DNA from: Algicoccus sp048820935 | GTDB taxonomy: Bacteria; Pseudomonadota; Gammaproteobacteria; Burkholderiales; Burkholderiaceae_B | Assembly (NCBI RefSeq): GCF_048820935.1 | Contig: NZ_JBMERD010000005.1 | Location: forward strand, 135,976-199,975 | Direction: 5' to 3' | DNA length: 64,000 nucleotides | In this document: one piece after another, positions 26,116 through 34,860 of the stretch | How the letters are laid out: each line of letters starts with the position of its first letter | Numbering within the stretch: position 1 is the stretch's first letter | Position numbers and translations under genes: made by a program | Notes under the pieces: generated by a model | The model's input: the letters and a program-made list of their open reading frames with translations, nothing else | Databases searched by the model: none | What the model was told of the DNA's origin: nothing

Positions 26116-26541
26116 TCAGAAATACGGTTTGATGACGACCAATGCCGTGATCGCGAGCAGGATAAGGACTGGGATTTCATTAAACCACCGAAAAAACACA
26201 TGGCCGTGTTGCATCTTGCCAAGCTCGAACTGTCGCAGATAGTGGCGGCAAACCCCATGAAAAATCACCAGACCAATGACTAGCAGGAGTTTTGCATGCA
26301 TCCAATTGTCGCCCCAACCGATCTTGTAATACAAATAAAGCCACAATCCGAAGATCAGTGCTAATACACCCAACGGTGTCATAAAGCGATAAAGTCGACC
26401 TGCCATGCCTAACAGTAGGGCCTGATTTTTGGGGTCCGTAGCTTGCGCTAAATTGACATAAATTCTTGGTAAATAGAACAATCCGGCAAACCAGGACACC
26501 ATGAACAGAATGTGAAAGGTTTTGACCCAGAGATAACCCAT
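26116..26541 (-). CDS. HemJ-like protoporphyrinogen oxidase / CopD-family membrane protein
   Basis: A 141-residue protein with four membrane segments. The N-terminus LWVKTFHILFMVSWFAGLF has the conserved Lys7 and His10 pattern of HemJ (PF03653-type), the haem b-containing oxidase that converts protoporphyrinogen IX to protoporphyrin IX. A second conserved stretch, WMHAKLLLVIGLVIFHGVC, contains further His/Lys residues. The family is loosely annotated as 'CopD', but the copper-resistance domain is different. It begins 3 bases downstream of the proA stop codon, so the two are probably cotranscribed. Confidence 0.85.
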   Translation of the reverse strand: MGYLWVKTFHILFMVSWFAGLFYLPRIYVNLAQATDPKNQALLLGMAGRLYRFMTPLGVLALIFGLWLYLYYKIGWGDNWMHAKLLLVIGLVIFHGVCRHYLRQFELGKMQHGHVFFRWFNEIPVLILLAITALVVIKPYF

Positions 26542-26544
26542 ACG

Positions 26545-27807
26545 TTATTGGCCTCTTAACTGGCCTTCACCGCGCAGCACCCATTTTTTCGTGGTCAGTC
26601 CTTCTAATCCAACCGGTCCTCGCGCGTGTAAACGGTTTGTACTAATACCAATTTCTGCGCCTAAACCATATTCAAACCCATCTGCAAAACAAGTGGGCAA
26701 GTTGACATAGACGGAGCTGGAGTCGACTTCACGCTCAAATCGGGTTGCCATGTCAATGTCTTGTGTGACGATGGAATCTGTATGGCTAGAGCCCCAGCGT
26801 GCAATGTGATCAATCGCTTCATCGATGGAAGATACGACTTTAATGGCGAGAATAGGGGCAAGGTATTCTTCTGCCCAGTCGTCTTCAGTCGCAAGGGTAG
26901 CACCTGCCACAATGTTACAGGTGCGCTCACAACCTCGAATCTCAACTTGATGGGCCAGCAGTGTCTGGGCAAAGGCGGGTAAGAAAGCCTGTGCAATGTT
27001 TTCATGCACGAGCAATGTTTCCATGGTGCCGCAAATGCCATAACGGTAGGTTTTAGCGTTCAAAGCAATCGTGTGCGCTTTTTGCAGATCAGCTGCTTCG
27101 TCGATATACACGTGGCAGTTGCCATCTAGGTGCTTGATCATCGGGACGCGTGCTTGTTCGGACAGGCGCATGATCAGGCTTTTTCCACCTCGGGGAATAA
27201 TGACGTCCACAAACTCTGTCATTGTAATCAGATAGCCAACGGCATCTCGATCTGTGGTTTCAATAAACTGGACGGTGTGAGCGGGTAAACCGGCTTCAGT
27301 CAGCCCTTCAGCGACGATGGCAGCCAAAGCGCTATTGCTGTGGAATGCTTCACTACCACCTCGTAAAATGGCGGCATTCCCCGATTTGATGCACAGGGCG
27401 GCGGCATCGATTGTGACGTTGGGTCGGGATTCATAAATAATTCCAATCACGCCCAAGGGCACAGCCATTTGACTGACACGCATGCCGTTTGGACGGACTT
27501 GAGTTGGACCTAAGCCACCAATTGGATCTGGCATTGCGGCAATCTGGCGAAGACTTTCAGCCATGCTGTTTAAAGTTTTGGTGGTTAAGGTCAGTCTGTC
27601 CAGAAGTGGTGCGTCCAGATCACGCGCACGTGCGGCCACGAGATCTTTTTCATTGGCTTGCAGGAGTTGTTCATGAGACTGATCTAGCCGTTGTGCGATG
27701 GCCAGCAGCGCTTTGGATTTAACAGCGTCGCTTGCTTTCATGATTTCACGTGAAGCAATACGCGCTTGTTGACCAATGGTATCCAGAGTGTGTTTTAAAT
27801 CTGACAT
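26545..27807 (-). CDS. proA: Gamma-glutamyl phosphate reductase
   Basis: A 420-residue enzyme of the aldehyde dehydrogenase fold. It reduces glutamyl-5-phosphate to the semialdehyde in proline synthesis. Signatures include VPLGVIGIIYESRPNVT, the IPRGG loop and the catalytic Cys in RYGICGTMETLLVH. ATG 27807 (MSDLKHTL) is preferred over a TTG at 27819. It is followed at once by the HemJ-like gene. About 98 bases with two small hairpins separate it from holA upstream. proB is not in the window. Confidence 0.95.
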   Translation of the reverse strand: MSDLKHTLDTIGQQARIASREIMKASDAVKSKALLAIAQRLDQSHEQLLQANEKDLVAARARDLDAPLLDRLTLTTKTLNSMAESLRQIAAMPDPIGGLGPTQVRPNGMRVSQMAVPLGVIGIIYESRPNVTIDAAALCIKSGNAAILRGGSEAFHSNSALAAIVAEGLTEAGLPAHTVQFIETTDRDAVGYLITMTEFVDVIIPRGGKSLIMRLSEQARVPMIKHLDGNCHVYIDEAADLQKAHTIALNAKTYRYGICGTMETLLVHENIAQAFLPAFAQTLLAHQVEIRGCERTCNIVAGATLATEDDWAEEYLAPILAIKVVSSIDEAIDHIARWGSSHTDSIVTQDIDMATRFEREVDSSSVYVNLPTCFADGFEYGLGAEIGISTNRLHARGPVGLEGLTTKKWVLRGEGQLRGQ

Positions 27808-27824
27808 AACAATACCCAAATAAG

Positions 27825-27867
27825 GATCTGATCAAAAATCAGATGGATGTTCAGACAACGTCTGAAC
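27825..27867. other. Pair of adjacent perfect hairpins between holA and proA
   Basis: Two perfect inverted repeats stand back to back: ATCTGAT-caaaa-ATCAGAT (27825-27843) and GTTCAGAC-aac-GTCTGAAC (27849-27867). Neither is followed by a good T-run on the minus strand, so they may be an RNA processing or attenuation structure in the holA-proA message rather than a plain terminator. Confidence 0.6.
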
Positions 27868-27905
27868 GGTGTTGGTGCAGAGTGAGTCTGCTCATAGTGA
27901 CTAGT

Positions 27906-28916
27906 TTAGCGCTTTCGGCTTTGGCTAATCCGTAAACCCAGACGTTCAAGCTCTGCCCAAGCATCATTTAAACGTCCGTGTGTTGCAAAACCTTTAATTA
28001 AGCGATCAATTTCGTGGGCGTGCTCAAGTAAACGACTGACTTGTTGGGCGTTTAAGCGACGCTCTAAAGTGAATACGTTTTGTTGCCTGATCCCAAATAA
28101 ACGGAGATTTCTGACTGCTTGATCTCGAGGTGTGCCGTTTTCGACTGATTGCAATAACGCATCGAGTTGGATCAAATCATCCGTGAGTGCCCAGACTACG
28201 AGCGGTAATGCCTGCCCCTCGGCTTTTAACCCATTCAAAATACGCAATAGTCTTGCGCTGTCACCCTGAACCGTTGCTTCACGTAAGTCATTGATATCGA
28301 AACGTGTGACGTTCATGACTGCATTTTGGACAGCGGCGGTGTCGATGTGACCTTCAGGATACAGCAAACCAAGTTTAAGAATTTCCTGATGCGCAGCAAG
28401 TAAGTTGCCTTCAACGTGTTCGGCCATCCAAGCCAGTCCTTCAGCATCGATGTTTTGTTGCTGCTGGCCAAGGCGTTGTGCGATCCAATCGGGGAGTTGG
28501 CGGCGTCCGATCGACGGGCAGGCTACGAAATGTGCTTGTGCGCGTAAGGCTTTATACCAGGCCGTGTTTTGGGTTTGACGGTCTGAAACCGGCAATTTAA
28601 AAACAATCATCACATCGTGCGCAGGCGCTGAACCAATGGTTTTGACGATGGATTCGATTGCTTGACCCCCTATACGGCCAGGTTTACCGGTGGGCAGAGT
28701 GATCTCAATGAGCGGTTTGTCACCGAACAGTGAGTTTGCGTTCATGTTGTTGAACACGGGCTGCCAGTCACTTCTTGCATCCATGACAAACGCATGACGT
28801 TCCACAAAACCCTGCTCACGAGCCTGCGCACGCACAGCATCTGCGGCTTCAAGCACCATAAGCGTTTCGGCGCCTTCAATCAAAATCAGAGCAGGCAGCG
28901 GCGCGTTCTGTTTCAA
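27906..28916 (-). CDS. holA: DNA polymerase III subunit delta
   Basis: A 336-residue clamp-loader subunit that opens the beta sliding clamp. It shows the family pattern: an N-terminal strand (ALILIEGAETLMVLEAAD), NANSLFGDKPLIEI, and a C-terminal collar domain (ESVENGTPRDQAVRNLRLFGIR). The start is unclear. The TTG at 28916 is used; the open frame extends only six codons further to a stop and contains just an ATT as alternative. About 10 N-terminal residues common in the family are missing. The leuS-lptE-holA order supports the call. Confidence 0.9.
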   Translation of the reverse strand: MKQNAPLPALILIEGAETLMVLEAADAVRAQAREQGFVERHAFVMDARSDWQPVFNNMNANSLFGDKPLIEITLPTGKPGRIGGQAIESIVKTIGSAPAHDVMIVFKLPVSDRQTQNTAWYKALRAQAHFVACPSIGRRQLPDWIAQRLGQQQQNIDAEGLAWMAEHVEGNLLAAHQEILKLGLLYPEGHIDTAAVQNAVMNVTRFDINDLREATVQGDSARLLRILNGLKAEGQALPLVVWALTDDLIQLDALLQSVENGTPRDQAVRNLRLFGIRQQNVFTLERRLNAQQVSRLLEHAHEIDRLIKGFATHGRLNDAWAELERLGLRISQSRKR

Positions 28917-28958
28917 CTCAATACCCGTAAGCGTCTAGTTTTGAGGTGAGAAGAATGC

Positions 28959-29645
28959 TTAATCATTGGCTTGTTGCAGACGTAGATAGTTGTCACGGAC
29001 ATCGGGTGCCGTGATTCGACGAATCAAGCGGTCTGTGAGGCCCTGTAACATTTCATCAAACATGCTGCGCGCTTCGGATTCTTTGGCTTGTACAACCGAG
29101 TCATCATAGGGCAGATCACGCACAGCAGTTAATGTCGTGTCAGGCAAAATAATGCCACCTTTCGCATCAACAAGGCGAAACGTAAAGTTAAGAGTGAGCT
29201 CGTACTCTTCGACGCGACCTTGCGGGTTCAGTGACACTTCTCGCTGGTTTTCATCCAATGAAATCATTTGAAGTTGAGCTTGGTAATTGACCTTGCCATC
29301 GGGTCCTTTTTCTGCCGTGACAATCTCGGTATTTGGAGAGTTAGCACGCAAAGCTCTACGCACACTGGCACCAAACGGTGTGTTTTCAGGGATCGTGATC
29401 GACAAAGTGTCAAAAGGTAAGGGCGTTGCCCCCTGCAGATGAAAACCACATGCGCTCAGCAATAAAACCATTGTTCCTACCATGAGCCATTGACACCAGC
29501 CCCGTGGCAAGTGCCAAAGCAATGGGAGATTAGGGGCAGGGCAAGCGCCACCCGTACAAACCGCCGTCATCTCGTCTGGTGCAGACTGGACTGCTTTTGT
29601 ATCTTGCGTCTGACTGCTTTGAGGCGTGTTGTCCGTACGATCCAT
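28959..29645 (-). CDS. lptE: LPS-assembly lipoprotein LptE
   Basis: A 228-residue outer-membrane lipoprotein that plugs the LptD barrel and helps insert lipopolysaccharide. The mature part starts at the lipobox LSAC (Cys66), followed by GFHLQGATPLPFDTLSI, the LptE hallmark. The start at 29645 is set by an excellent ribosome site (GGGAGAGAG). This leaves an odd 50-residue hydrophilic stretch, including two cysteines, before the hydrophobic signal segment (about residues 50-65). Usual LptE signals are near residue 20. It lies between leuS and holA, its standard place in betaproteobacteria. Confidence 0.9.
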   Translation of the reverse strand: MDRTDNTPQSSQTQDTKAVQSAPDEMTAVCTGGACPAPNLPLLWHLPRGWCQWLMVGTMVLLLSACGFHLQGATPLPFDTLSITIPENTPFGASVRRALRANSPNTEIVTAEKGPDGKVNYQAQLQMISLDENQREVSLNPQGRVEEYELTLNFTFRLVDAKGGIILPDTTLTAVRDLPYDDSVVQAKESEARSMFDEMLQGLTDRLIRRITAPDVRDNYLRLQQAND

Positions 29646-29698
29646 AAAACTCTCTCTCCCATTGATCAAAGCGATCTAGCAGACTGCTTTGATTGGTC

Positions 29699-32362
29699 TT
29701 AACCTACAACGTTGACGAGCCGTCCAGGCACAACGATGACACGTTTAACTTCACCGCTATTCAGGTGTTTTTGGACAGCTTCTTGTGCGACAGCGGCAGC
29801 CTCAATGGCTGCTTTATCAGCTTGTGCGGGTACTTGCAGACTGCCACGAACTTTACCGTTGACTTGTAACACCAAGGTGATTTCATCGGCAATTAATGCT
29901 TGCTCATCGACTTCAGGCCAAGGCGCATCGAGGATGTCGCCCATTAAAGCTTCAAATCCGAGATCGCGCCACAACTGCCAAGTAATGTGCGGCACGACTG
30001 GATAGAGCGCACGCAACAAGAGACTAAAGCCTTCTGTCAGCGCTGCGGTAGCACCTTTTTCATCTTTGAATTTTGCAGCTTCGATGGTGTTTAACATCTT
30101 CATCGTGCCTGAAACGACGGTGTTGTATTGAATCCGGTCGTAGTCAAAGTTGATCTGTTTAAGCCAGGTGTGCATTTCGCGACGCATATTGGCGACTTCA
30201 CGATCGATCTGCGACCAATCTGTTTTTTCAAACTGATCAACAGACGCTTGAATCACTTCGCGATTGCGCCATGCGCAGGTCCATAAACGACGCAAGAAAC
30301 GATGTGCACCATCCACCCCAGAGTCAGACCATTCCAAAGTCTGTTCGGGTGGGCTGGTAAACATCACGAATAAACGTGCTGTGTCCGCACCTTGCGTATC
30401 GATCAGACTTTGAGGGTCGACGCCATTGTTTTTGGATTTCGACATGGTACCCACGCCGCCATAGCAAATCTCACGACCATCGGCTTTGAGTTTGGCACCC
30501 GTGATTGCTCCCCGTTCATCGTAAGTGTTTTGGACGGTTTCAGGCCAGAAATACTCCAAAGCGCCTTTCTCAGTGCGGTCGTAATAAATGTGATTGAGCA
30601 CCATGCCCTGACACAACAAACGTGTGAAGGGCTCATCAAACGACAGCATGCCCAAGTCGCGCATGACTTTGGTCCAGAAGCGGGCATAGAGTAAGTGCAT
30701 GACTGCGTGCTCGATCCCACCAATGTATTGATCCATGGGCATCCAGTAATCATTGCGCTCATCGACCATTGCTTGATCGTTGTCTGGGCTGGTGTAGCGC
30801 ATGAAATACCAAGAGGAGTCCACAAATGTGTCCATGGTGTCAGTTTCACGACGCGCAGGTCGGTCACATGTCGGACATTTGCAGGATAAGAAAGCCTCGT
30901 CTTTGGTCAACGGGTTTCCGGAACCATCTGGGATTAATTGTTCAGGTAGAACAACTGGCAAATCTTCATAAGGGACTGGAACGGGGCCGCAATGATCGCA
31001 ATGGATAATGGGGATAGGAGTGCCCCAGTAGCGTTGCCGTGAAATCCCCCAGTCATGCAAGCGCCAGGTGGTTTGTCGAGCACCAATCCCCATGTCTTGC
31101 AATGTTTGTGCAATTTGCTCAATCGCTTCAGAAGAGCTTAAGCCATCGAAGCGACCAGAATTGACGAGGTGGCTGTTTGTTTTTTCCGCATAACTGTCAT
31201 GCCAGACTTTGTCATCAAATACTTGATCGCCGACCTGAACGACCTGACGGATTGGCAGCTGATATCGGTTGGCAAATGCAAAGTCGCGTTCATCATGAGC
31301 TGGAACACCCATCACTGCGCCATCGCCATAGCTCATCAAGACATAGTTTCCGACCCAGACAGGTACTTCTTCGCCGGTCAACGGGTGGGTGACCACCAGA
31401 CCGGTGTCCATCCCTTCTTTGTCGCGCGTGGCAATTTCAGCTTCGGTCTGCCCACCTTTTTTGCATTGTTCGATAAACTCTGCAATGGCTGGATTGTTGG
31501 CTGCAGCCACCTCGGCCAATGGGTGCTCTGGCGCAACTGCGCAGAATGTAACACCCATAATTGTATCGGCACGGGTTGTAAAGACGTACATTTTGCCGTC
31601 TTGAACCAGCTCGTTTTGTGCATTGCGAATGGTGTGGTTAAACGCAAACCGGACACCTTCACTTTTACCAATCCAGTTTTCTTGCATGGCGCGAACACGA
31701 TCGGGCCAGCCTTGAAGGCGTTCATGAACATCGGTGAGCAATTCTTGCGCATAATCGGTAATGCGTAAGTAGTAGCCAGGAATTTCACGTTTTTCGACTA
31801 GCGCACCGGATCGCCAGCCACGGCCGTCAATCACTTGCTCGTTAGCTAACACGGTGTTGTCAACCGGATCCCAATTCACTACTTGTGTTTTGCGATAAGC
31901 AATGCCTTTTTCCAGCATCTTAAGGAACAGCCATTGGTTCCATTTGTAATATTTGGGATCACATGCCGTCATCTCGCGAGACCAGTCGATTGCCAATCCC
32001 ATGGCGTTCATTTGGCCTTTCATGTATTCGATGTTGTCATAGGTCCATTGGGCAGGCGGGACCTGTGATTTGATGGCAGCGTTTTCGGCGGGCATGCCGA
32101 ACGCATCCCACCCCATTGGCATCAGAACGTTATAGCCCTTCATACGCAGATGACGCGCCATCATGTCGTTGATGGTGTAGTTTCGAGCGTGACCCATGTG
32201 CAGCTTCCCACTAGGGTAGGGCAGCATGGAGCAGGCGTAGAATTTGGGCTTGGGCTGGCCTTCTTTGTTTTTGGCGTGTTCGGTGACCCGATAGACGTCG
32301 TTTTCTGACCAGTGTTTCTGGGCGTTAGCCTCAACGAGGCTTGGCTGATAGCGTTCCTGCAT
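29699..32362 (-). CDS. leuS: Leucyl-tRNA synthetase
   Basis: An 887-residue class I synthetase that charges tRNA-Leu. The HIGH-type motif is MGHARNY (in SGKLHMGHARNY) and the KMSKS motif is MSKSKNNG. An editing domain lies between them (the threonine-rich TTRADTIMG segment), and a C-terminal anticodon-binding domain ends VIVVPGRLVNVVG. The ATG at 32362 (MQERYQPSLVEANAQKHW) matches the family N-terminus; an in-frame start 42 bases upstream adds residues not seen in homologues. lptE follows after 53 bases. Confidence 0.96.
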   Translation of the reverse strand: MQERYQPSLVEANAQKHWSENDVYRVTEHAKNKEGQPKPKFYACSMLPYPSGKLHMGHARNYTINDMMARHLRMKGYNVLMPMGWDAFGMPAENAAIKSQVPPAQWTYDNIEYMKGQMNAMGLAIDWSREMTACDPKYYKWNQWLFLKMLEKGIAYRKTQVVNWDPVDNTVLANEQVIDGRGWRSGALVEKREIPGYYLRITDYAQELLTDVHERLQGWPDRVRAMQENWIGKSEGVRFAFNHTIRNAQNELVQDGKMYVFTTRADTIMGVTFCAVAPEHPLAEVAAANNPAIAEFIEQCKKGGQTEAEIATRDKEGMDTGLVVTHPLTGEEVPVWVGNYVLMSYGDGAVMGVPAHDERDFAFANRYQLPIRQVVQVGDQVFDDKVWHDSYAEKTNSHLVNSGRFDGLSSSEAIEQIAQTLQDMGIGARQTTWRLHDWGISRQRYWGTPIPIIHCDHCGPVPVPYEDLPVVLPEQLIPDGSGNPLTKDEAFLSCKCPTCDRPARRETDTMDTFVDSSWYFMRYTSPDNDQAMVDERNDYWMPMDQYIGGIEHAVMHLLYARFWTKVMRDLGMLSFDEPFTRLLCQGMVLNHIYYDRTEKGALEYFWPETVQNTYDERGAITGAKLKADGREICYGGVGTMSKSKNNGVDPQSLIDTQGADTARLFVMFTSPPEQTLEWSDSGVDGAHRFLRRLWTCAWRNREVIQASVDQFEKTDWSQIDREVANMRREMHTWLKQINFDYDRIQYNTVVSGTMKMLNTIEAAKFKDEKGATAALTEGFSLLLRALYPVVPHITWQLWRDLGFEALMGDILDAPWPEVDEQALIADEITLVLQVNGKVRGSLQVPAQADKAAIEAAAVAQEAVQKHLNSGEVKRVIVVPGRLVNVVG

Positions 32363-32560
32363 GCGTATGGATACCAGTAATCGTTGGAATAAGAATTTGT
32401 CCACATCAAGGTAGACAGTAATCCGTCATTATAGAAGATGCGAACAGTTTGTTTGTTCTGAATGGATTTAAATGGATGGATGCCTGTGTGGACAGATGGT
32501 GATGATGGATGCGTTTAGATTCAGAAGAGACTCAGGAGAGAAGTGTAAGGACAAACACAA

Positions 32561-32593
32561 CAAGCCGATCATCTTTAAAGGATGATCGGCTTC
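32561..32593 (-). terminator. Hairpin terminator after rpmG
   Basis: Perfect 12-bp stem AAGCCGATCATC / GATGATCGGCTT. It is 55 bases past the rpmG stop codon on the minus strand. The T-run is weak (TTGTTGTGTTT). Confidence 0.65.
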
Positions 32594-32646
32594 GGTGACC
32601 TCTCGCACAGGAATATCAGACGGGTCTGATGACCGCTGTGCTGAAA

Positions 32647-32817
32647 TTACTTGAGTCTTGCTTCTTTGTACTCGACGTGCTTACGGACAACCGGGTCATA
32701 CTTCATCATGGACAGTTTGTCGGGGTTGTTGCGTTTGTTTTTTGTGGTCGTGTAGAAGTGACCGGTGCCTGCTGTGGAAGCAAGCTTAACTTTTTCTCGT
32801 GTACCTTTTGTGGCCAT
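32647..32817 (-). CDS. rpmG: 50S ribosomal protein L33
   Basis: A 56-residue protein too short for the supplied gene list, translated by hand. It begins MATKGTREKVKLASTAGTGH and ends VEYKEARLK, a clear L33. It has no cysteines, so it is the zinc-independent (C-minus) form. It follows rpmB on the same strand by about 110 bases, the standard rpmB-rpmG pair. Confidence 0.96.
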   Translation of the reverse strand: MATKGTREKVKLASTAGTGHFYTTTKNKRNNPDKLSMMKYDPVVRKHVEYKEARLK

Positions 32818-32928
32818 TTGATGACTCCGTTGGGTCGATGTTTATAGGCGGTCGTGTTGGGTTCAGCACGACGTTGAAATAGCGCAGTTTCTTGTTCAGA
32901 TCGAGGTGCGCTAATTTCAGTTTGTTCT

Positions 32929-33165
32929 TTACGCGATTTCGCCGCGTGCGCGCAGATCTGCTAACACGGTATCAATACCGAGTTTGTCGATCGTGCGGAT
33001 ACCGTTTGCGCTCACACGCAGACGAACCCAGCGGTTTTCGCTTTCAACCCAGAAACGACGTGACTGCAGATTTGGCAGAAAACGACGCTTTGTTTTGTTG
33101 TTTGCGTGGGAAACATTGTTGCCCACAATGGGGCCTTTACCAGTAACTTGACAGACTCGTGCCAT
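32929..33165 (-). CDS. rpmB: 50S ribosomal protein L28
   Basis: A 78-residue basic ribosomal protein. It starts MARVCQVTGKGPIVGNNVSH and contains the family segments KTKRRFLPNLQSRRFWVE and GIRTIDKLGID. Length and sequence match bacterial L28. It is the first gene of the rpmB-rpmG unit; a ribosome site, GAAAGGTG, precedes the ATG. Confidence 0.97.
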   Translation of the reverse strand: MARVCQVTGKGPIVGNNVSHANNKTKRRFLPNLQSRRFWVESENRWVRLRVSANGIRTIDKLGIDTVLADLRARGEIA

Positions 33166-33551
33166 GGTTGCACCTTTCTAAGAATTCACTATGCGTTAGA
33201 GCTTCAGATCTGTAGTCAAACCTGCCATTGACAGGGGATAGAGCTAATTCAGCACAAAACGATGTGTGCGTTTACTCGTAACCGCAGATCCGGGAAACAG
33301 AGAAGTATATATCGAATTACGCATTTGAGACAAATAATTGATTTGAAAATTCGATTTTCTCGTTCAAAGTTGGTTGCATTAAAGCTTGAATGGTTATAAA
33401 ACTTAGTGACTAAGAGTTTAGTAATTACCTTGTTTTTGTCGGTAAAGTGATAAGCCTAGGTAGAATGTGACTGGATTGTGACTGTAAACAGGTTACTTAG
33501 GATGATTCTTCGTGACCGACATCAATTTTCATTCAATTGGAGAGGTGTGTT
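33166..33551. other. Divergent intergenic region, rpmB / cfa-like gene
   Basis: No gene is seen in these 386 bases. They must hold the promoters for the ribosomal unit and the cyclopropane synthase gene. Two small patterns stand out: the perfect 13-bp palindrome CTTAGTGACTAAG (33402-33414) and a direct repeat TGTGACTG (33466-33473 and 33477-33484, 11 bases apart). Either could be a regulator site. Confidence 0.45.
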
Positions 33552-34814
33552 TTGAATCCCGTGATCAGCTTAGTTGAAAAGAAACTTGCCGAATTGCCGG
33601 TTGGCGTGCGATTGATACTCAAAGATGGGGCAACGGTGGGGCCAGCCGATGCCAAAGTGGTCATCGCTGTTCATGACATGGGGGCTCTAAGAAGTTTGTC
33701 GACTGGCGATATCGGTAAGATCGGCGAGGATTATGTTGAGGGTCGAATTGATATACAGAGCAACATGCGCGATCTGATGGCAGCTGCCGCTGCGATACTA
33801 CCAAGTTCGCCAGTGGAGGCGGCCAGTAAGGGCGCATGGGGACAGCTGGTTAAAAGACTTGTGTCGGTTTGGCGTCATTCGATCGAGCGCGATGCACAAC
33901 AGATTGAGTTTCATTACGACTTGTCTGATGATTTTTATGCGTTGTGGCTCGATCCGCGTCGTGTTTATTCGTGTGCGTACTATCAAGAACCTGAGATGTC
34001 ACTGGCTCAAGCACAAGAAGCCAAACTAGATCACATCTGTCGCAAGTTACGCCTACAGCCTGGTGAGCGATTTATTGATGTTGGGTCTGGCTGGGGTGGT
34101 TTGCTACTTTGGGCTGCGGAAAATTATGGCGTCGATGCCACAGGGATTACGTTGTCACGCAACCAACATGCCCGAGTTTCACAGCTCATTGAAGAGAAAG
34201 GTTTATCAGGTCGAGTTCGGGTGAAATTGCTAGATTATCGAAAGCTGCCCGAAGACGAACCTTTCGACAAGATTGCGTCTGTCGGAATGTTTGAGCACGT
34301 TGGAAGTGCGCAACTTGTGGAGTATTTTGATCGACTCCGACGTTTACTCAAGCCGGGTGGTCTCATCCTGAACCATGGCATTACCGCAGGTGGTGTGGAA
34401 AACACCCAGTTAGGTCATGGTATGGGGGATTTTATTGAGAAGTATATTTTCCCTGGCGGTGAGCTTGTACATATTGGTCGCGTTCTGACTGCAATGGGTA
34501 ATGCTGGACTGGAGTCTGTGGACGTTGAAAACTTGCGTCCTCATTATGCGCGCACACTCTGGGCTTGGAGTGATGCGCTGGAAGAGAATCTGGATGCGGC
34601 ACGCGAGATACTCAATACACCACAAGGTCTGAAATCATTGCGGGCTTATCGTTTGTATCTGGCGGGTAGTGCGGCTGGTTTTGAAAACGGTTGGATGGCG
34701 CTGTATCAAATTGTTGGTCAATCTTTACCGCATACGGCGCGCGCGGATGAGCTTGATCTGCCAACTGATCTCGCTTACCCGTGGCGTCGTGATTACATGT
34801 ATACAAAACCTTAA
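33552..34814 (+). CDS. Cyclopropane-fatty-acyl-phospholipid synthase family protein
   Basis: A 420-residue SAM-dependent methyltransferase of the CFA/mycolic acid synthase family. The SAM-binding motif is FIDVGSGWGGLLLWAAE, followed by GITLSRNQHARV. The downstream FDKIASVGMFEHVG matches the 'MfEHVG' catalytic-loop signature. Such enzymes add a methylene across double bonds of membrane phospholipids, usually in stationary phase or acid stress. The TTG at 33552 is chosen because GGAGAGG lies 6-7 bases before it; the upstream TTG at 33537 overlaps that site. It is a single gene, convergent with the LLM oxidoreductase. Confidence 0.9.
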   Translation: MNPVISLVEKKLAELPVGVRLILKDGATVGPADAKVVIAVHDMGALRSLSTGDIGKIGEDYVEGRIDIQSNMRDLMAAAAAILPSSPVEAASKGAWGQLVKRLVSVWRHSIERDAQQIEFHYDLSDDFYALWLDPRRVYSCAYYQEPEMSLAQAQEAKLDHICRKLRLQPGERFIDVGSGWGGLLLWAAENYGVDATGITLSRNQHARVSQLIEEKGLSGRVRVKLLDYRKLPEDEPFDKIASVGMFEHVGSAQLVEYFDRLRRLLKPGGLILNHGITAGGVENTQLGHGMGDFIEKYIFPGGELVHIGRVLTAMGNAGLESVDVENLRPHYARTLWAWSDALEENLDAAREILNTPQGLKSLRAYRLYLAGSAAGFENGWMALYQIVGQSLPHTARADELDLPTDLAYPWRRDYMYTKP

Positions 34815-34821
34815 TATAATT

Positions 34822-34860
34822 TTGCGGTTCAGGTGATTTTTTGCATCACTTGAGCCGCAA
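34822..34860 (+). terminator. Hairpin terminator of cfa-like gene overlapping the 3' end of the neighbour
   Basis: A 16-bp stem, TTGCGGTTCAGGTGAT / ATCACTTGAGCCGCAA (two G-U pairs), starts 8 bases after the cfa-like stop. It lies inside the last codons of the convergent LLM gene. It is followed only by TTTC, so its strength is uncertain. Confidence 0.5.

Noticed and set aside
31169..31768. 199-codon plus-strand open frame inside leuS
   Set aside because: Shadow of leuS, which has all synthetase motifs in the opposite strand.
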